Part shown: positions 47,878-59,968 of the stretch, in pieces
Numbering within the stretch: position 1 is the stretch's first letter
Layout: each line of letters opens with the position of its first letter
Assembly (NCBI RefSeq): GCF_900660545.1
Contig: NZ_LR214986.1
Span: 248,001 to 312,000 of the forward strand
Length of the DNA stretch: 64,000 bases
Direction of reading: 5' to 3'
Source of the DNA: Mycoplasmopsis cynos
GTDB taxonomy: Bacteria; Bacillota_I; Bacilli_A; Mycoplasmatales; Metamycoplasmataceae
Notes under the pieces: model-generated
What the model was told of the DNA's origin: nothing
The model's input: the letters and a program-made list of their open reading frames with translations, nothing else
The model's database searches: none
Translations under genes and position numbers: made by a program

Positions 47878-49626
47878 ATGAAAAAAAGAGCAAAATTATT
47901 TCTTTTCTCTTTAACTGGTTTAGCGGCTTTATCATCTGTTATTAGCTGTAATCCAACTAAAGAAGATGATACTAATCCAATAACGAAAAGAAAAGAAAAA
48001 CTAGAAAAAATTATTTCTACCTTAGATTTAGATAAAGCTAAAAAAACAATTTTATCAAATCAATTAAAACAATCAAAAACTAATCAAGAAATTGAAAAGA
48101 TGCAACAGGAATTAAATTATTATGTAGAAGTAAAAAATACTAAAGAATATTTGAAAAATTCAGCAATAAACAATGCGATTATAGAAGTAATGCAAACAAA
48201 AATATCACTTGCTAAAACTGAAGAAGAATTATCAAATATAAAAAATGAAATTAAAAAAGAAGTTATTAGCGAATTGAACACTTTAAAAACTTCTGAGATG
48301 TATAATGATATTTCGGATGAAAGCAAAGTATTAATTGATAAAATGATTCAAGATGCTAATTCAGTTACTGAAAAATCTAAAATTGAGGCAAAACTTTTAG
48401 AAATGTTTAATAAAGTTGCGAAGGATAAACTCCCTACTTTAAAACAAATTATTAATGATCTTCTCAAAAAAGTGACAGATCCTACAAAGGAAAAATATTT
48501 TTCAAGCAAAAATGTTGATAATTTATCATATTTAGAATTAAAAGCTATAAAATTAGAGATTGAGGAATATTTAAATCAAAAATTTAGTGAAGAAATATAT
48601 GAAACACAAAAAAATAAGTTTTCAGAAGTTTTAGTAATTAAGGCAATTGTTTCTATTTTAACTAATGAAAATGATAAAAAGGAACTACAAAAACAATTAG
48701 AAAATGCTAATACTAATGAAAAACTTGATAATTTGTTTAATAATGCTAAGTCTAAATTGAATTTGTCAACTGAACAACTTGCAAATTTAAAAAAATCCTT
48801 AATAGATGTAGTCAAAAGAACCTTTAATAAAAAAAATGCAAAAAACATTATTGATAAATTAAATACAGAAATTAAAGACTTTAATGCACTTTATGAAATT
48901 ATTAAAGATGCTGCTAAATTATATGCAGATGAAGTGAAAAAATTAAAGGATTCTATTGAATTAAAAAATAGTCTTAAAACATTAGAAAAAAATGAGCCAA
49001 AACAAGGTTTGTTATATAAAGAAAAAGTTTCAAAAGCAAGCACAAAAGAAGAAATAAATAATTTTAAAAATGAAATTACTATGTTGCTTAATAAATACAG
49101 GGATCCCGAACCAACAAATATAAATTTATTTAAACCTTTTTCTCCATTAAAATCTACTGTTGTTCCTAAAGATGCTAAACTAAGAAGTTCAGAATATGTT
49201 ATTAATACTATAAGAATAATAAGAGATAAGGTAACAAAAGAATCAACTTATCGCATTTATGCTAAGATTCCTGAAACATCAAAAACATTTACATTAACAA
49301 AAGATGAAGAAAAAGTTAAAGCAAAATTAATTGAGCTAAGAAACAATATAATTGCAACATTTTTTAACCTAAGTTCTATAGTTGGTTCAAATAGAAAAGA
49401 TTATTATTTTAATGAAGTTACTAATTCATCTCCGACATCAACTAAATTAGAAATTTCAAAATTATTATGATCAGTTGATAAAGCTTTAATAAATGGTCTT
49501 TATTATGAATCAGTTTATAATGGTCTTTTAGGAGTTGAACAAAATAAACCAAGATTAGAGTTAGTTCATACATATTATTCATTAAAATATATTATTGAAA
49601 ATAATAAAACCTCACCAACAAGCTAA
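47878..49626 (+). CDS. Surface lipoprotein with helical repeats, 582 aa
   Basis: Signal peptide with lipobox VISC (Cys24). Residues about 35-400 are strongly helical, Lys/Glu/Asn rich, with repeated motifs such as KLEKIISTLDLDKAKKTI and QLENANTNEKLDNLF, resembling GA-module/FIVAR-type surface helices. The C-terminal 150 residues (SSEYVINTIRIIRDKVTKES... LLWSVDKALINGLYYESVYNGLL) form a different domain. It starts 27 bases after the transporter with an AAAGGA SD, so it is the last gene of the PDxFFG-opp operon. Function unknown. Confidence 0.85.
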
Positions 49627-49630
49627 AAGA

Positions 49631-49653
49631 AGTACCCAAATGGGTATTTTTTT
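49631..49653 (+). terminator. Terminator of the PDxFFG-opp operon
   Basis: TACCCA / TGGGTA stem with a 2-base central AA (49633-49646) and a T7 run, directly after the lipoprotein stop. Confidence 0.8.
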
Positions 49654-49658
49654 ATTTT

Positions 49659-49685
49659 TTAGCAATGTAATAATTTAATTGCTAA
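49659..49685 (+). promoter_or_regulatory. CIRCE operator before hrcA
   Basis: TTAGCAATG-N9-AATTGCTAA, the CIRCE layout (TTAGCACTC-N9-GAGTGCTAA) with the outer halves conserved. It lies just upstream of the -10 TATAAT (49703-49708) of hrcA, so HrcA represses its own operon until heat stress. Confidence 0.9.
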
Positions 49686-49714
49686 AAAATATTTTTTTAT
49701 GTTATAATTTGAAT

Positions 49715-50731
49715 ATGGAACAAAGACTGAATAAGAAGTTAGAACCTATTTTAAAATACACAGTGATGTCTTATATTGAAGATGCTCAACCTATAAGTAG
49801 TTCGAATTTAATAACTAAGTATCAAAATTATTTACACTGTTCTAGTGCTAAAATAAGGTACATAATGAACGAACTTGAAAAACTTGGGTATTTACAAAAA
49901 TCGCATAATTCTAGCGGTAGAACACCAACAGTCAAGGGATTGAATTATTATGCAAAATATCTATCACATACTTGAGAAGATAAAATGCGAAAAAAAATTG
50001 ATGAAATCTTAAAACAAAAACATATTGATATTAATAATACTGTTGAAGAGGCTGCTAATGTGATTTCAGAAATAACTGGATTAACTCTTGTAACGAATGA
50101 AATTACAAAAGATGCTTTATTAAAAAGTATTGATATTGTTCCAATTCAAGTCCAGCAAGCAACTGTAGTGTTAGTTATTTCCACAGGTGAAGTATTTTCA
50201 AAAATTGTTAATTTTTCATCTGCTATTCCTGTCACCGACTTGAAAGTAGCAGTCAGAATATTTAAAGAAAGATTAATCGATTCACCTCTAAAAGAATTAT
50301 CACAAAGAGTTGTATTATTAAAAGATATTTTAGCTAAATCTGTAAACAATTATCAATCAATTATTGATTCAATTGTAAATCAAGTATTTGATACTTATTT
50401 AAACCAAGAAAATGTGAATAAAAAAATTTATGGAAAAAATAATATTATATTAAGCAATCAAATTCAGCGAGAAGACCTTAATACCTTAATACAACTTGTT
50501 GAAAAACATTCTGTTTGAGAAAAAATACAAGAACAAGCAGATCAAGAAGAAAATATTAAAATTTCAGTAGACAATACAGGAACATATATGTCAAAAAGAA
50601 TTGAAAGCAACTCAAAAATTACTGAAATTTCAGTTGTCGGGGCAATGAATTCGGACTTTGATAAGATGAAGACAGCTATTAATGCTCTTGATGAAATTTT
50701 AAAAGAAATTAATAATAAAAAAGGAGAATAG
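49715..50731 (+). CDS. hrcA: Heat-shock repressor HrcA
   Basis: 338 residues. Winged-helix N-domain (YIEDAQPISSSNLITKY... SSAKIRYIMNELEKLGYLQKSHNSSGRTPTVKGLNYY) with the family phrase SGRTPT; GAF-like middle (VQQATVVLVISTGEVFSKIVNF); C-terminal VVGAMNSDFDKMKTAINALDEIL. The ATG is seven bases after the -10 box, a nearly leaderless start. Binds CIRCE; likely GroEL-dependent in bacteria with GroEL, which is not in this window. Directly followed by grpE with no gap. Confidence 0.96.
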
Positions 50732-51553
50732 ATGAATCAAATAAAAATTAAGAATAATGATAAGTTAAAAGCAAAATTTAAACTTTTTGTTAATGGTGTA
50801 GAGCTAGAAAACTATACAAAAGAACAAGAAGTTGTTATTGGAAAAAATCAATATCTACCTAATTTTGATGATTTTTTAATTGGAAGAAAATTAAAATCAA
50901 AATTAGAAATTAAGGTATTTTTTCCTAAAAATTATTCTATTGCAGAAATTGCAGGTAAGAAATCAATTATAGAATTAAGTGATGTTGAATTAATTTCTAA
51001 TAATAATTATGAAGAGATTGAAAAATTAAAAAATCAAGTTTCATTATTAGAAACTAAATTAGCTACAAAAGAATTAGAAATTTATAATATTAATAATACA
51101 TTTAAAAATAAAGCAAGTGAATTCTCTAAAAAGACCCAAGAAAAGATTGAACAAGTAACTTCTGAATATAATGAAAAGTTAATTGTTGAAAAAAACGAAA
51201 TTAAAAAATATGCATTACAATCCTTTTTGGAAAGTTTCGCTATTCCCTTTAATAATTTTATAAGTGCAATTTCTGCTGGACAAAATTCACCAACCCAAGA
51301 AGTACAAAATTATTGTTTGGGTTTTAACATTGTATCAAAACAATTTGAAAATCTTCTTGAAGAAAATGGAGTTCAATTAATAAGACCTGAATTAAATACT
51401 GAATTTAATCCAGAATTCCAAGAAGCAATAGATTTCAAAGAAGATTCTGAATCACATAATAAAATCTTAAAAGTTGTTAGATTAGGATTTTCACTTAATG
51501 GACGTGTAGTTGTACCAGCAAGTGTAATCTTATCTAAAAAAATTAGCAATTAA
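50732..51553 (+). CDS. grpE: Nucleotide exchange factor GrpE with N-terminal FKBP-like domain
   Basis: 273 residues. The C-terminal half is GrpE: coiled coil (EEIEKLKNQVSLLETKLATKE), LQSFLESFAIPFNNFISA, and NTEFNPEFQEAIDF ... VVRLGFSLNGRVVVPASVIL. The first about 92 residues are not GrpE. They read like a trigger-factor FKBP domain: KFKLFVNGVELENYTKEQEV, YLPNFDDFLIGRKLKSKLEI, VFFPKNYSIAEIAGKKSI. The fusion would add a folding/proline-isomerase-like module to the DnaK exchange factor. The ATG follows the hrcA stop directly, with AAAGGAGAA as SD. Confidence 0.93.
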   Translation: MNQIKIKNNDKLKAKFKLFVNGVELENYTKEQEVVIGKNQYLPNFDDFLIGRKLKSKLEIKVFFPKNYSIAEIAGKKSIIELSDVELISNNNYEEIEKLKNQVSLLETKLATKELEIYNINNTFKNKASEFSKKTQEKIEQVTSEYNEKLIVEKNEIKKYALQSFLESFAIPFNNFISAISAGQNSPTQEVQNYCLGFNIVSKQFENLLEENGVQLIRPELNTEFNPEFQEAIDFKEDSESHNKILKVVRLGFSLNGRVVVPASVILSKKISN

Positions 51554-51569
51554 ATTATTTGACTGCTAA
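51543..51569 (+). promoter_or_regulatory. CIRCE operator before dnaK
   Basis: TTAGCAATT-N9-GACTGCTAA; core TTAGCA/TGCTAA with the N9 spacer. It overlaps the grpE stop codon and precedes a -10 TATAAT at 51578-51583. So dnaK has its own HrcA-controlled promoter besides read-through from hrcA-grpE. Confidence 0.85.
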
Positions 51570-51640
51570 AAATATGTTATAATTATTATATGTTATTCAA
51601 AGTGGTAACAAGGTAATTAAGATTTAAATTAAAGTTTTAA

Positions 51641-53458
<1,818 letters not shown>

Positions 53459-53460
53459 AA

Positions 53461-53484
53461 TTAGTGCCGAATGGCACTTTTTTA
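53461..53484 (+). terminator. dnaK terminator
   Basis: AGTGCC-GAAT-GGCACT stem with T-run, three bases after the stop codon. Confidence 0.9.
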
Positions 53485-53524
53485 TAAATAAAATTTTTAA
53501 AGAAAATTATATAATTATTTTGAA

Positions 53525-54025
53525 ATGAATTTAACTGAATTATTTGATATGCAAAAGAAATTGGATAAAGAAATAGAAAAGAAATGCAATACTCTTAATC
53601 CAAAATTTACTAAAAAAGAAATGACATTAAATAGAACTATAGCTTTAATGGTTGAAGCTGGTGAATTTATCAACGAGGTTCAAACGTTTAAATATTGAAA
53701 ACATAATAAACTAATTAATAAATCAAATATTTTAGAAGAATTTGCTGATTTACTGCATTTTTACTTGACATTAGCATATGAAAATAATGTATATCCGGAA
53801 TTTAAACCATTTATAAATGAATATAATGATATTAATGTACAATTTAAAGAATTATTTATTTCAATTTCCAATTTAATGAATAATACAACAGCAGATAATA
53901 TAAGAAAATCTATTGAAATTGCTCTTGGTAGTTTTGTGATGTTGGGGTATAATTATAGTGAGTTATATCAAGCATATTTTTTTAAAAATCAAAAAAATTA
54001 TAAAAGATTATATTCTGATTATTAA
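53525..54025 (+). CDS. dUTPase, all-alpha dimeric type
   Basis: 166 residues. Motifs of the MazG/dUTPase-2 superfamily: EAGEFINE (44-51), FKYWK, and EEFADLLHF (71-79), whose Glu/Asp residues bind Mg2+. Hydrolyses dUTP to dUMP, keeping uracil out of DNA. The ATG at 53525 has no clear SD. TGA Trp in KYWKHN. It sits between dnaK and tRNA-Leu with no coupling to either. Confidence 0.85.
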
Positions 54026-54039
54026 TCTTTTGTTATTTT

Positions 54040-54123
54040 GCCTTAGTGGTGGAATGGTAGACGCTGCGGACTCAAAATCCGTTGGAGCAATCCGTGCAGG
54101 TTCAAGTCCTGTCTAAGGCACCA
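54040..54123 (+). tRNA. tRNA-Leu(CAA)
   Basis: Acceptor GCCTTAG/CTAAGGC with encoded CCA. Anticodon loop CTCAAAA gives CAA, reading UUG. A long variable arm (TTGGAGCAATCCGT region) and T-loop TTCAAGTC fit a class II leucine tRNA; 84 bases including CCA. Confidence 0.96.
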
Positions 54124-54127
54124 TAAA

Positions 54128-54150
54128 TCAACACTTTTAAGTGTTTTTTT
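54128..54150 (+). terminator. Terminator after tRNA-Leu
   Basis: AACACTT / AAGTGTT stem with a T-run, a few bases after the CCA end. Confidence 0.85.
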
Positions 54151-54193
54151 ATACCTTTTATAAAATATATATGCAAAATGTAAAGGAAACATT

Positions 54194-55285
54194 ATGGATC
54201 AAAAATATAAACAATTATTTCAAAGATTAGATTACTATATGAAATTACAAGCGCCATCTAGAAAAGAACAACCAGTAGCAGACGCACTTAAAGAAGGTAT
54301 AAAAAAGCATATTTTTCAAATAACATATGATAAAACTGGTTCTATTATTTTTTCTAAAAAATCTAAAAAAACAAATGTTCCAAAAGTAGTTATTGCTGCC
54401 CATATGGATGAAGTTGGATATATGATAAAGAGCATTAAAGAAAACGGGAATATTTTAGTTTCATCAATTGGCGGGATATGAGCATCAAGCATTATTGGTA
54501 CAAAGGCTATTGTAGAATCAAGTAAGACAAAACAAAGATTTAATGGGGTTTTTGGACATACCAGCGTTCATATTATGACAAAAGAAAAGTATAATTCAGC
54601 AATGACAAATGATGAGTTATATGTAGATTTAGGATTTAAAAGTGATAAAGAAGTTTATGAAAGTAATCTCAATATAGGTGATAGTGTTTATATAACTGGT
54701 GAAACAATTGTCTTAGAAAATAATTTAGTTGGTGGTAAAGCAATGGATAATCGCGCAGGGATCACGGCGCTTGAATTTATTGCTAATCAAATTGCAGACG
54801 TTGATTTAGGTTGTGATGTTTATTTAGTAGGAACAACACAAGAAGAAGTGGGTTCAAGAGGTGCAAAATCAATGATTAATTTAATAAAACCTGATATTGC
54901 TTTTGCTCTTGACACATGTGCTTCTCATGATACATTTATGGCTATTGAAGGAATACCAGTTCTTGGTAGAGGAGCAGCAATATTAGTAAAGGATGGTGGA
55001 ATAATTCCTGATCCTAAGTTAATTAATTTTATTTCAGAAATAGCTAAGTCAAATGGAATCGACACTTATAAATATATAGCAGCAGGCGGATTCACTGATA
55101 GTTCTGAGTTGCAATTTCCAGATGGAGGATGTTCGGCATTAACTATTTCTATTCCGCAAAGATATTTACATAGTCCTATTGGTGTAGCTTCTTTATTTGA
55201 TATTCAAAGTTCAATTGATTTATTAGTATTATTTTTAAAATCCCTTTCAAAAGAAGTTTATGATGAATTATTTTTATTTAAATAA
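54194..55285 (+). CDS. M42-family aminopeptidase (PepA/glutamyl aminopeptidase-like)
   Basis: 363 residues. Two-metal site ligands: His70 in AAHMDEVG, Asp185 in GKAMDNRAG (bridging), Glu217/Glu218 in TQEEVGSRG (catalytic base and ligand), Asp240 in ALDTCASHD, and His in IPQRYLHSP near the end. A cytosolic enzyme that trims N-terminal residues of peptides; it complements PepF and the Opp importers. AAAGGAAA precedes the ATG. Two TGA Trp codons lie in the region that joins the halves. Confidence 0.93.
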
Positions 55286-55296
55286 TCACAAAATAA

Positions 55297-55328
55297 GATC
55301 CACAATTAATTTTTAGTTGTGGATTTTC
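55297..55328 (+). terminator. Terminator after the M42 peptidase
   Basis: ATCCACAA / TTGTGGAT stem with an A/T loop and short T-run. Confidence 0.8.
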
Positions 55329-55398
55329 ATTAGCTATTATATATATGATACTATTGAATTTCTATAATATTTTAGTATATAAAAAAATTAAATATCAT

Positions 55399-55420
55399 TG
55401 TATAATAAATATTATGAATT
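55399..55420 (+). promoter_or_regulatory. Promoter with palindrome, copy 1 of a 22-bp direct repeat
   Basis: TGTATAAT at the left end is a -10 box; it continues into the near-palindrome ATAATA-AA-TATTAT. The whole 22 bases recur at 59815-59836 with one mismatch. It lies 46 bases before the ATG of the 1235-residue coiled-coil gene and is its most likely promoter. Confidence 0.65.
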
Positions 55421-55465
55421 TAAACTTATGCAATCATATATATGTCTTAAATAAAAAAATAGACT

Positions 55466-58400
55466 ATGGCAAAAAATAAAAAGGTTTGACTAGCAGTTGG
55501 TTTATCAATATCAGCTAGTTTAGTTGTTGCAGGAGGAGGAGCGATAATATATGCTGCAACAAAAAATGATAATATAAAGGAACAACAGGACGCATTGATT
55601 GCTCAACAAGAAATTATTAAGCAAAAAGAAATAGAAATAGAAAATGCTAGAATCGAGTTATCTAATATCAAAATACAACGACAAATATTGAGTGAAAAAA
55701 TTAAAGAAATTGATAAAAATATAAGGGATTCTCAAAGCAAAAATGAAAGAGTGAGGACTAATTTAGAACAATCTAAGTTAGAAATATATATTAAAGAAAA
55801 AGAATTTTCTGATATTACTAATTCATTAGAAGAAACCAAAAAAGAATTAACCAAAACCAAAAAAGAACATAATGAAATTAAAACTAAATATGATCAAGCA
55901 AAGTTGTTATTTGATGAAAAATTTGTTGAATTTAGTAAGAAAGAGAATGATTTTAATGAAGCGAGTAAATTATTAGAAGCAGCAACAAAAGCAAAGCAAG
56001 CAGCAGAAAAAGAATTGCAAGATGCTAAAAAGATGTTGCAAGAAAAAACAAATGATTTACCTATTAAAGAAAATGAAAAAGAAAAAATAACTCAAGATAT
56101 AAAAGTTGCAGTTGAAAAAGAAAAAGAAGCTTCTGAAAATGCTAGAAAAGTGAATCATGATTATGATTTGAAGAAGCAAGCGTTAGAAAAAGAAACTATG
56201 GAATTAGGTTTATTAAAAGATGAAGAAAATAAGCTAAATTCTGAATATCAAAAAGCAAAGCAAAAAGTAACAGACTTAATTAAGTCTGTTAGTGATAACG
56301 AAACTAAACTAGAGAAGTTAAAATCAAATATCAAAGATTTAGAAGTACTAATTACTCAAAAACAAAAAGAAGAAAAAGAAACTAATACTGCATTAGAGTC
56401 ATTAAAAAATACACACAATAGTATTACGGCTAGTTATGAAAAAATTAAAAGTGAATATGATAAAGTTTATGAAGATTTAAAACAAAAAAATGAGAAATTT
56501 AATAATGTTAATCAAGTTTTAATGCAAGCTCAAAAAGTAAAACAAGAATCTGAAACAGAAATAAATAATTTAACCCAAACTTTACAACAAAAACAAGAGC
56601 AATTAACTGAAAAAAATGTAAATAAAGCAAAAATTCAATCTGATTTAGATTCATTAAATACAAAAGTAAAAGCATTGCAAGATGAAGTTAATACGTTAAT
56701 AGAACAAGAATCTGAACTGCTTATAGATTTAGAACCTAAAAGAGATGAATTAGAAAAAGCGAATACAGAATATAATAAATTATTTCAAAAATTAAACGAT
56801 GAACAAAAAAAGATTGATGAACTTAATCAACAAAAATTAAATGTCCAAAAGAAACTTCAAGATGCAATAAATGCTCCACGAACAAAAACAGTTGAAATTA
56901 AAGTTTTACAAGAAAAAATAAATGAAATAAATAACTCAATAAAAGATAATGAAAATAAACAAAAAACAGCAGAAACTAAATCAAAAAAAGCAAGTGAAAA
57001 ATTTCCTGAATTAGAGAGAAAATTTGAGGAAAAAAATAACGAAAAAATAAACATTGAGTTTGAAGTAGAGCAAGCAAAAGCGAAAGAAACACAAGCAAAA
57101 GGTGAATTAATTAAAGAAACTAATGAATTAACCCAAAAACAATCTTTAAAAACTGATTTAGAAAATGAAAAAAATAACCTAGAGCAAAAAATAACTTCGT
57201 TAATGAATGAAATAAAAGATCTAGAAAGTGATCTTAGTCAATTAGATCAAAAAATCGCTAACGCAAATACTGAATATCAAAAAGCAGAAGAAGAAGCAAG
57301 AAAAGCAAAAAAAGAATTAGATGAAAAAGAAGCAAAAAAGGATGAACTTTTTCAAAAAGTAATTGATTTGCAAAATAAAAATGCTCCACATAATGAATTT
57401 TCAAAGGCTGATACTGAAGCGCATAATTATCTTAAAAAAACAGTTGTTCCCGCTAGAGCTAATTCAACCCATAAAGAAAATGTTAAAAATAATAAAAAAG
57501 CAGCTAAGGATAAATTAGAACAAGAAAAATCTAAAAAACAAGAAGAAGTAAAACATAAAAACCAAGAAATTGAAACGGCAAAAACTGAAGTTACCAGAAA
57601 AGTTTCCGAATTACAAACAATTGTTGAACGAATAACAGAAGTACAAAAAATAGTAACTCAAGCAAGAAAAAAACATGAAATGTTTAATGAAGAACTTAAA
57701 GAAAAAGAGCAACAAAATACTATAATATCTAGTGAGTTTAATAACCTTGAAGAAATGCTTGAAGAAATATTAAAAACAAAAAATGATGCTGATGAAGAAA
57801 ACGAACAAGCTACAAAAAACATTGAAATTAAAAAGCAGGAATTAGGTCAAACAAATATGCATCTTCAACAAGCACAAAAAGATTTTAATGAAGCTGATAA
57901 AAATAAAGCAGCAGCTGAAGAAGAATTAAAAAAAATAGAAACTCAACTTAAAGAATTAGAAGCTAAAAAAGCTGAACTTGAACCACAAGTTAAAGAAAAA
58001 GAAACATTTAAAAAAGAAAAAGAATCTATATTTAATGAAGCTGAAAAACTTCATAATCAAACAAAGAAAGATAAAGCTAAAAAAGATAAAGAATTAGAAA
58101 CAATAACTAACGAAGTTTTTCAAAAAAGAAGCGAATTAAATGAACAAACTAATTTCATTACTCAATTAACAAGAGAAATTGATGAAGCGCAAACTAAAAA
58201 AACAGAAGCTATGCGAAAAATAAATACCGCAACTAAAACGATAAAAGAAAAAGAGCAAGAATTATCACAAAAGCAAGATCTAAAAACAAAGGCAGAAGCA
58301 GAACATCAAAAAATACTTCCAAAATATAATGAAGAAAAAACAAAATTTGATAATTCTAATAAATTAATTCAAGAAAAAACTGAATTACATAATCAAAAAT

Positions 58401-59173
58401 CTAGCGAGCTTGAGTTAGCGCGAAAAGCGCTTCAAGATACAATTCAAGAAGAAAAAGAAACAGAAAAAGCATTATTAGAAGCCAAAGCTAAACAAAAAAA
58501 TGAATTGGATGATGCAAAACTTCAAGAACGTCAAGCGAAAGAAAAATTAGATCAAAAAACTGAAAAAGTTAACTTAAAAACTACTATAGTAAGTAATGCT
58601 CAGTCAATTGCTTCAAAAGCATTAGAAGATAAAAAAGCAGCTGATCAAATGCATATAAAAGCAGCTAAAAATCTAGAAGATGCAAATCTGAATTTAACAA
58701 ATTTAAATAAAGAGATTGAACAAATAAAAAAGATAATATCTGATTCAAACCAAACTATTAATAATGCACCAAAGAAAATTAATGATGTACAAAATAATAT
58801 TGAACAACAAAAAAAGAATGTTGAATCTAAACAAATGATTTTTGATAAAGCGACTGTAGAAATAAAAAAATTTCAATTACCAAAAGAGAAGCTTGAAAAA
58901 CAACTTAATGGTTCTAATCTTGTATTACAACAACAAGAAAAGCAATTACAAGATAAGTCTAAATCCTTAGAGAATTTAAAAAATGATTTAGATAATATTA
59001 ATAAAAATATATCTAGATCAGAAGAAAATATTTTAAGCGCTAATAAAGAAATTGAAAAAGCATTGAAAGAAAAAGAACTATCAAATCAAAGGTTAAGTGA
59101 ACTTAATAGAGAAAGTGAACAAAAAAATAACTACATTATCAACAAAACCAAAGAATTAGAAAAAGTAAAATAA
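55466..59173 (+). CDS. Large membrane-anchored coiled-coil protein, 1235 aa (possibly prophage-linked)
   Basis: Starts MAKNKKVWLAVGLSISASL (TGA Trp) with one N-terminal helix to about residue 33, no lipobox. Then more than 1150 residues of nearly continuous coiled coil: Lys/Glu/Gln-rich heptads with Ala-rich turns, e.g. KAEEEARKAKKELDEKEAKK. No catalytic motif. Prophages of mycoplasmas can carry a coiled-coil surface protein (Mem of phiMFV1, from memory), and here the gene shares its promoter repeat with the prophage genes downstream, so it may be a lysogenic surface gene. That link is inference. Confidence 0.85.
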
Positions 59174-59230
59174 GATTTAAAATAACAAATAAGCCTTATT
59201 TTTGGTAAACATTTTTATTGTTAAATAATT

Positions 59231-59262
59231 AAAATTAACCCTCAATTTTAGGGTTAATTTTA
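59231..59262 (+). terminator. Terminator after the coiled-coil gene
   Basis: AAAATTAACCCT / AGGGTTAATTTT, 12-bp stem with a 7-base loop; A/T-rich beyond. About 58 bases after the stop codon. Confidence 0.7.
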
Positions 59263-59568
59263 ATTATTAATCATAAGGTTTGTAAACCCAATTAAATGAT
59301 ATTTATTGTATTTAGTTTTTAAGAACCTATTGTTACTAAAAATATAAAAAATATTTTCATATTCTTAAAATTGATTATGCTATAACTCTTGGATATATAA
59401 ATTAAAATGAGTGCAAAATGAACTTAAATTTAACTAAATTTATTTTTATTAGAAATATTATTAAAGCTATTATAAATAGTTTATATTTCATAAATAATAT
59501 CACCATCCATACCTAAAAAGTAAAAGTTTTTATATAGCATTTAATAAATAAAAAAACAATTAAAGGAA
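59263..59568. other. Gene-free A/T-rich interval
   Basis: No open frame of useful length on either strand, no RNA gene and no repeat found. It contains only short decayed-looking stretches. It is the interval between the coiled-coil gene and the transposase remnant. Confidence 0.5.
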
Positions 59569-59700
59569 ATTTTAAAAATGTTTATGGTAGAAAAAAATAT
59601 AATAAACAATTTGAAATAAAAGCTAAAAAATAGTTAGTTCTCAACAATTTATGAAACTAAGTAGGAAAAAATTAGAACAAAACCTAGATATTTTTCACTT
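59569..59700 (+). pseudogene. Possible IS3-type transposase (orfA) remnant
   Basis: One frame reads VYGRKKYNKQFEIKAKK, then a stop, then LVLNNLWN, stop, VGKN. This resembles the start of IS3-family OrfA helix-turn-helix proteins (pattern ...KY(T/S)xEFKxxAVxLVLE...). Stops and indels make it inactive. No terminal inverted repeats were found, so the element's ends are unknown. Confidence 0.4.
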
Positions 59701-59814
59701 TAGATTTTATTTCTAAGAAGAAATTTAAAAATCAAGAATCTGTTAAAATAAAGTTTTATTAAGTATTGATAAGTTTTGTATAATACCGAAATATTTAAAA
59801 TTAATTAATAACAG

Positions 59815-59836
59815 TGTATAATAATTATTATGAATT
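59815..59836 (+). promoter_or_regulatory. Promoter with palindrome, copy 2 of the 22-bp direct repeat
   Basis: 21 of 22 bases equal to 55399-55420. Here the inner part is a perfect palindrome (ATAATAATTATTAT) overlapping the -10 TATAAT. It lies upstream of the phage DnaB-like gene. A common repressor could read both copies. Confidence 0.6.
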
Positions 59837-59853
59837 ACCAAATAATAACCCCT

Positions 59854-59873
59854 TATATATATATATATATATA
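59854..59873. repeat. (TA)10 dinucleotide repeat
   Basis: Ten uninterrupted TA units between the promoter repeat and the phage genes. Such a run can change length by slippage. Confidence 0.9.
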
Positions 59874-59906
59874 ATCCCCAATTAATGGAAGTAAGTAGTA
59901 GCGTGA

Positions 59907-59939
59907 ATAATCCCCCTAAAAAAATCAGGGGGATTTTTA
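59907..59939 (+). terminator. G/C-rich hairpin before the phage operon
   Basis: AATCCCCCT / AGGGGGATT, 9-bp stem with a 9-base A-rich loop, then T-run. By form a strong intrinsic terminator, placed about 90 bases after the promoter repeat and 30 bases before the DnaB-like ATG. It either ends a short RNA or works as an attenuator of the phage genes. Confidence 0.8.
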
Positions 59940-59968
59940 TTTTAATCTTTACCCCTTTTGGAGGAAAA

